A DNA stretch of 17,822 nucleotides from Bifidobacterium breve. Its GTDB lineage: Bacteria > Actinomycetota > Acidimicrobiia > Acidimicrobiales > Ilumatobacteraceae. The DNA is taken from contig CAMBWL010000005.1 of NCBI GenBank assembly GCA_945871625.1, positions 1 through 17,822 on the forward strand, given 5' to 3'. The number at the start of each line of letters is the position of its first letter. Position 1 is the first letter of the stretch. The notes below the pieces were generated by a model. The model was not told where the DNA came from. It saw only the letters and a list, made by a program, of their open reading frames with translations, and ran no database searches. The position numbers and the translations under genes were made by a program. This document shows, one piece after another, positions 15,694-17,822 of the stretch.

Positions 15694-16492
15694 CAAGATC
15701 TTCTGGATTTACCGGATTAAAAAATTCACCGGTTGCAACTTCGGCTGCGGCGATATAGCGAGATACATCTTTGTCACGCCAAGGTGAAATGATTTCGACA
15801 TTCAGCCATGTATCTGAATAGTTTTTTGCATCTTGGTTTATCCACATCATGTATGGCGTCTTGCTTTCAAAGAGCCGATCAAGTCGTTGAAGCACGTCTT
15901 TGAGAATTATCGCAAATGATGTGCGCTCTTTCGAACTTAACGCCGAGAGATTCTCGATTTGATTTGGCGGTGCGATTTCAATCGATACGGGATAAATCGG
16001 CGCCGAAATCACCCAAGCGGTCCAGCCGTCGTGTTCGACGAACCGTCTTTGCTGATCTGAATCTGGATTCCATTTATTTTTGAGTCGTTGCGCAGTGCGT
16101 TGCGGTACATGATCGAATGCATAAATCTGACCATGTGGGTGATCAATTGTGGCACCAACTTCGCGACCGCGATTTTCAAAAATTAGGACACTTTGTACAT
16201 CTTGGCGACTCATTAGGGCGACGGTACGTGAAGCCCACAAGTCGACGAGCTCTGTAATATCTTCAACTGATAAATCGGCCAGCGAAGAGTTGTGCTCGCT
16301 CGTGTAAAGCACGACTTCGCAACGATCGTCCGACAATGCGGGCCAACGATTAACCAACGATTTTATTTTGTATGGCTGCGGTGCTTCTAGGCCCCCCACG
16401 CAAAATGGACACTTATCACTTGGCAAATTTGGGCGACTCTGTCGCGACTCGACAATGTGCACCATTGTGTTCAGCCACGGATCTTGTCGCAC
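15665..16492 (-). CDS. galT: Galactose-1-phosphate uridylyltransferase
   Basis: GalT exchanges UMP between UDP-glucose and galactose-1-phosphate in the Leloir pathway. The 275-residue product carries the catalytic triad HPHGQ (118-122) with nucleophile H120, the zinc-binding pair CPFC (28-31), the N-terminal RQDP (2-5) and RPNLP (20-24) marks, NRW (48-50) and FENRGREVG (105-113). It is shorter than E. coli GalT (348). No galK or galE is in the window. The GTG start at 16492 fits the family N-terminus. The end overlaps lgt by 29 bp on the opposite strand, and the start is 42 bp from the divergent beta-galactosidase, arguing for shared control. Confidence 0.92.
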   Translation of the reverse strand: MRQDPWLNTMVHIVESRQSRPNLPSDKCPFCVGGLEAPQPYKIKSLVNRWPALSDDRCEVVLYTSEHNSSLADLSVEDITELVDLWASRTVALMSRQDVQSVLIFENRGREVGATIDHPHGQIYAFDHVPQRTAQRLKNKWNPDSDQQRRFVEHDGWTAWVISAPIYPVSIEIAPPNQIENLSALSSKERTSFAIILKDVLQRLDRLFESKTPYMMWINQDAKNYSDTWLNVEIISPWRDKDVSRYIAAAEVATGEFFNPVNPEDLAKRLRSLTS

Positions 16493-16501
16493 AGATTAAG
16501 C

Positions 16502-16507
16502 AGTGTA
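16502..16507 (-). promoter_or_regulatory. -10 box of the galT promoter, overlapping the lacZ -10 box
   Basis: TACACT on the minus strand lies 9 nt before the galT GTG (last base 16492), implying a leader of only a couple of bases. Five of its six base pairs are also used, hence read divergently, by the minus and plus boxes around 16502-16511, though only 16506-16507 are strictly shared. Confidence 0.4.
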
Positions 16508-16511
16508 TCTT
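16506..16511 (+). promoter_or_regulatory. -10 box of the beta-galactosidase promoter
   Basis: TATCTT is followed by exactly 7 nt and then an ATG at 16519, the same spacing as three other leaderless promoters here. That ATG, however, is not in the beta-galactosidase frame; it opens an 11-codon ORF. The box overlaps by two bases the galT -10 box on the other strand. Confidence 0.45.
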
Positions 16512-16518
16512 TTGAGCC

Positions 16519-16554
16519 ATGGGCGACTTTTGCGATGCTGCCAACAATCGGTAA
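16519..16554 (+). other. Possible leaderless upstream ORF overlapping the beta-galactosidase start
   Basis: An ATG placed precisely where a leaderless transcript would begin encodes MGDFCDAANNR and a TAA stop at 16552-16554. It overlaps the first seven codons of the beta-galactosidase (ATG 16535) in another frame. It could act as a translational control element, or be chance, or betray a one-base indel at the gene start. Confidence 0.3.
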
Positions 16555-17822
16555 CTTGCGCCCGTGGGCCGACCCACGAATAAATCAAATCAATCGTTTG
16601 CCGATGCATTCGACGATCACGCGCGAAAAGCGACAATCGCTTGACGGTGAATGGTCGTTCAATCTGTTTTCACACCCAGATGATGTCGATGTGGTTGTGT
16701 TGAAAGATTTACAACAAGACAAGACAGTGGTCGTACCCGGAAACTGGACGATGCAAGATACGGGTGATTTTCCGCACTACACGAATGTTCAGATGCCGTT
16801 TAGTGGTGCACCACCAGATTTGCCAGAGCGAATCGCCACGGGGGTTTTTCGTCGCAGGCTTGCGGTGCCAACTGATTGGCGTGAATCACAAACCGTGCTC
16901 AGTGTGGGCGGCGCCGAGAGTGTGCACGCAGTATTCATCAACGGCGAATTCGTTGGCTACGGCACCGATAGTCGTTTGCCCAGCGAATATGACATCAGCA
17001 AATTTCTCGTGACGGGCGAAAATATTTTGGCAATCGTCGTGATGCGATACAGCGCGATGAGCTATATCGAAGATCAAGACCAGTGGTGGATGGCTGGTTT
17101 GCATCGCAGCGTTCACATTGAATCACGTGATGAAGTTTGCATTGCCGATGTTGTTTGCGAGACAGATTTTGATAACAAGAAAAAACTCGGCAATCTGACG
17201 ACGACGACAGAAGTGAGATTTCTGGGTGAAAAGCAAACTGGCTTCACATTAAGGACGAGTTTGTTCTCACCAAGTGGAAAATTAGTTGGTCAGACACAGT
17301 CAAAGACTGTGCCACATGTTGCTACGCAACCGTATTTGTTTGTGGGTCACAAGACGAGTTTTAGCTGGACAGTTAAAAACTGTGCGGCTTGGTCAGCCGA
17401 AGCACCAAACTTGTATCAAGTTGAAACCGAATTGGTCACAGCCTCGGGCGAAGTGATCGAAACCGTGCGAACAAAAATTGGGTTTCGTCGAGTCGAAGTG
17501 AAAGATCGCAAACTATTAGTCAACGGCCAGCCAGTTTGGATTTTCGGCGTCAACCGTCATGATCACCACCCTGATACTGGTAGCACGGTTTCGATTGAGG
17601 ATACGCGCCGCGATTTAGTCGTTATGCGCAGCCATAACATCACGGCGATTCGATGTTCGCATTACCCGAATAACAGCGCTTTTTATCAACTCTGCGATGA
17701 ACTCGGCATGTACGTAGTCGACGAGGCAAACATTGAAGGTCACGCATTCAACACGAGTATCTGCGACGATGACAATTATCTTTCGGCATTCGTCGAGCGT
17801 GGCGCACGAATGGTGCAGCGCG
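16535..17822 (+). CDS. lacZ: Beta-galactosidase, GH2 LacZ type, 5' part (runs off the window)
   Basis: The frame is open from ATG 16535 to the window end (429 codons). GH2 beta-galactosidases hydrolyse terminal beta-galactosides such as lactose. The product starts with the LacZ entry region (W11, then INRLP at 19-23), followed by LDGEWSFNLF, the jelly-roll domain with VVPGNWTMQ and FRRRLAVP, the immunoglobulin-like domain 2 ending near TKIGFRRVEV, and the start of the TIM barrel. Barrel landmarks are GVNRHDHHP (338-346), IRCSHYPN (372-379) and VVDEANIEGHAF (394-405), with E401 matching a LacZ magnesium-site Glu. The acid/base and nucleophile Glu residues lie beyond the window. No signal peptide: cytoplasmic, so substrate must be imported. 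Divergent from galT. No ribosome site precedes the ATG; TTG 16556 and ATG 16604 are less likely starts. Confidence 0.93.
   Translation, partial: MLPTIGNLRPWADPRINQINRLPMHSTITREKRQSLDGEWSFNLFSHPDDVDVVVLKDLQQDKTVVVPGNWTMQDTGDFPHYTNVQMPFSGAPPDLPERIATGVFRRRLAVPTDWRESQTVLSVGGAESVHAVFINGEFVGYGTDSRLPSEYDISKFLVTGENILAIVVMRYSAMSYIEDQDQWWMAGLHRSVHIESRDEVCIADVVCETDFDNKKKLGNLTTTTEVRFLGEKQTGFTLRTSLFSPSGKLVGQTQSKTVPHVATQPYLFVGHKTSFSWTVKNCAAWSAEAPNLYQVETELVTASGEVIETVRTKIGFRRVEVKDRKLLVNGQPVWIFGVNRHDHHPDTGSTVSIEDTRRDLVVMRSHNITAIRCSHYPNNSAFYQLCDELGMYVVDEANIEGHAFNTSICDDDNYLSAFVERGARMVQR

Noticed and set aside
16493..16510. Possible operator dyad AGAT...ATCT in the galT/lacZ gap
   Set aside because: Only 4-bp arms with a 10-bp centre; not enough to claim a regulator site.
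16764..17012. 82-codon plus-strand ORF and an antisense 76-codon ORF near 16886-17116
   Set aside because: Both are out-of-frame shadows inside the open beta-galactosidase frame, which is easy to miss because it has no stop inside the window.
1..17822. Insertion sequences, CRISPR arrays, tRNA genes, phage or defence islands
   Set aside because: No transposase, repeated spacers, tRNA-like cloverleaf, integrase or toxin-antitoxin pair was found; gene content and base composition look uniform and chromosomal.

Overview
The window is a dense, gene-packed piece of a bacterial chromosome. Base composition looks close to half G+C by eye. Several genes point to a Gram-positive actinobacterium: an OmpR-type regulator very like RegX3 preceded by its kinase, a DUF2342 zincin-fold protein (a family found mainly in Actinobacteria), and leaderless promoters with a TANNNT -10 box 6-7 nt before the start codon. 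The lipoprotein genes lgt and lnt and a stand-alone mreB fit the Acidimicrobiia best, perhaps an aquatic lineage of modest GC. That placement is inference; no rRNA gene is present.

Layout. 2-2360 (+): end of a sensor kinase, its response regulator (ATGA overlap), then an MFS permease. 2357-3529 (-): a DUF2342 protein whose zinc ligands are lost. 3620-5337 (+): a tight operon of moaE, a one-helix membrane protein and mreB. 5341-6198 (-): a TesB-type acyl-CoA thioesterase. 6265-8507 (+): an LIC12162-family glycan transferase and a methyltransferase. 8515-11587 (-): a GT4 glycosyltransferase, a second methyltransferase and an alpha/alpha-barrel 'prenyltransferase-like' protein, joined by overlapping stop/start codons. 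11643-14805 (-): an M48 protease, apolipoprotein N-acyltransferase (with Ser at the catalytic Cys position) and an aldose-1-epimerase, also overlapping. 14881-15693 (+): lgt. 15665-16492 (-): galT. 16535 to the end (+): the first 429 codons of a LacZ-type GH2 beta-galactosidase.

How the genes work together. Lgt and Lnt are the first and last enzymes of lipoprotein lipidation and are transcribed divergently from a 75-bp gap, beside a membrane protease. The epimerase, GalT and beta-galactosidase could act together in lactose/galactose catabolism, although the epimerase sits in the lnt operon. The two converging carbohydrate blocks (6265-8507 and 8515-11587) look like one surface-glycan or glycoconjugate locus whose product cannot be read from sequence. 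No intergenic gap exceeds 100 bp. There are no RNA genes, insertion sequences, CRISPR arrays or long repeats. I found no wholly new multi-gene system. The most unusual points are the two enzymes with altered active sites, the overlapping back-to-back galT/lacZ promoters with a tiny upstream ORF, the moaE-mreB operon, and the consistent leaderless promoter pattern.
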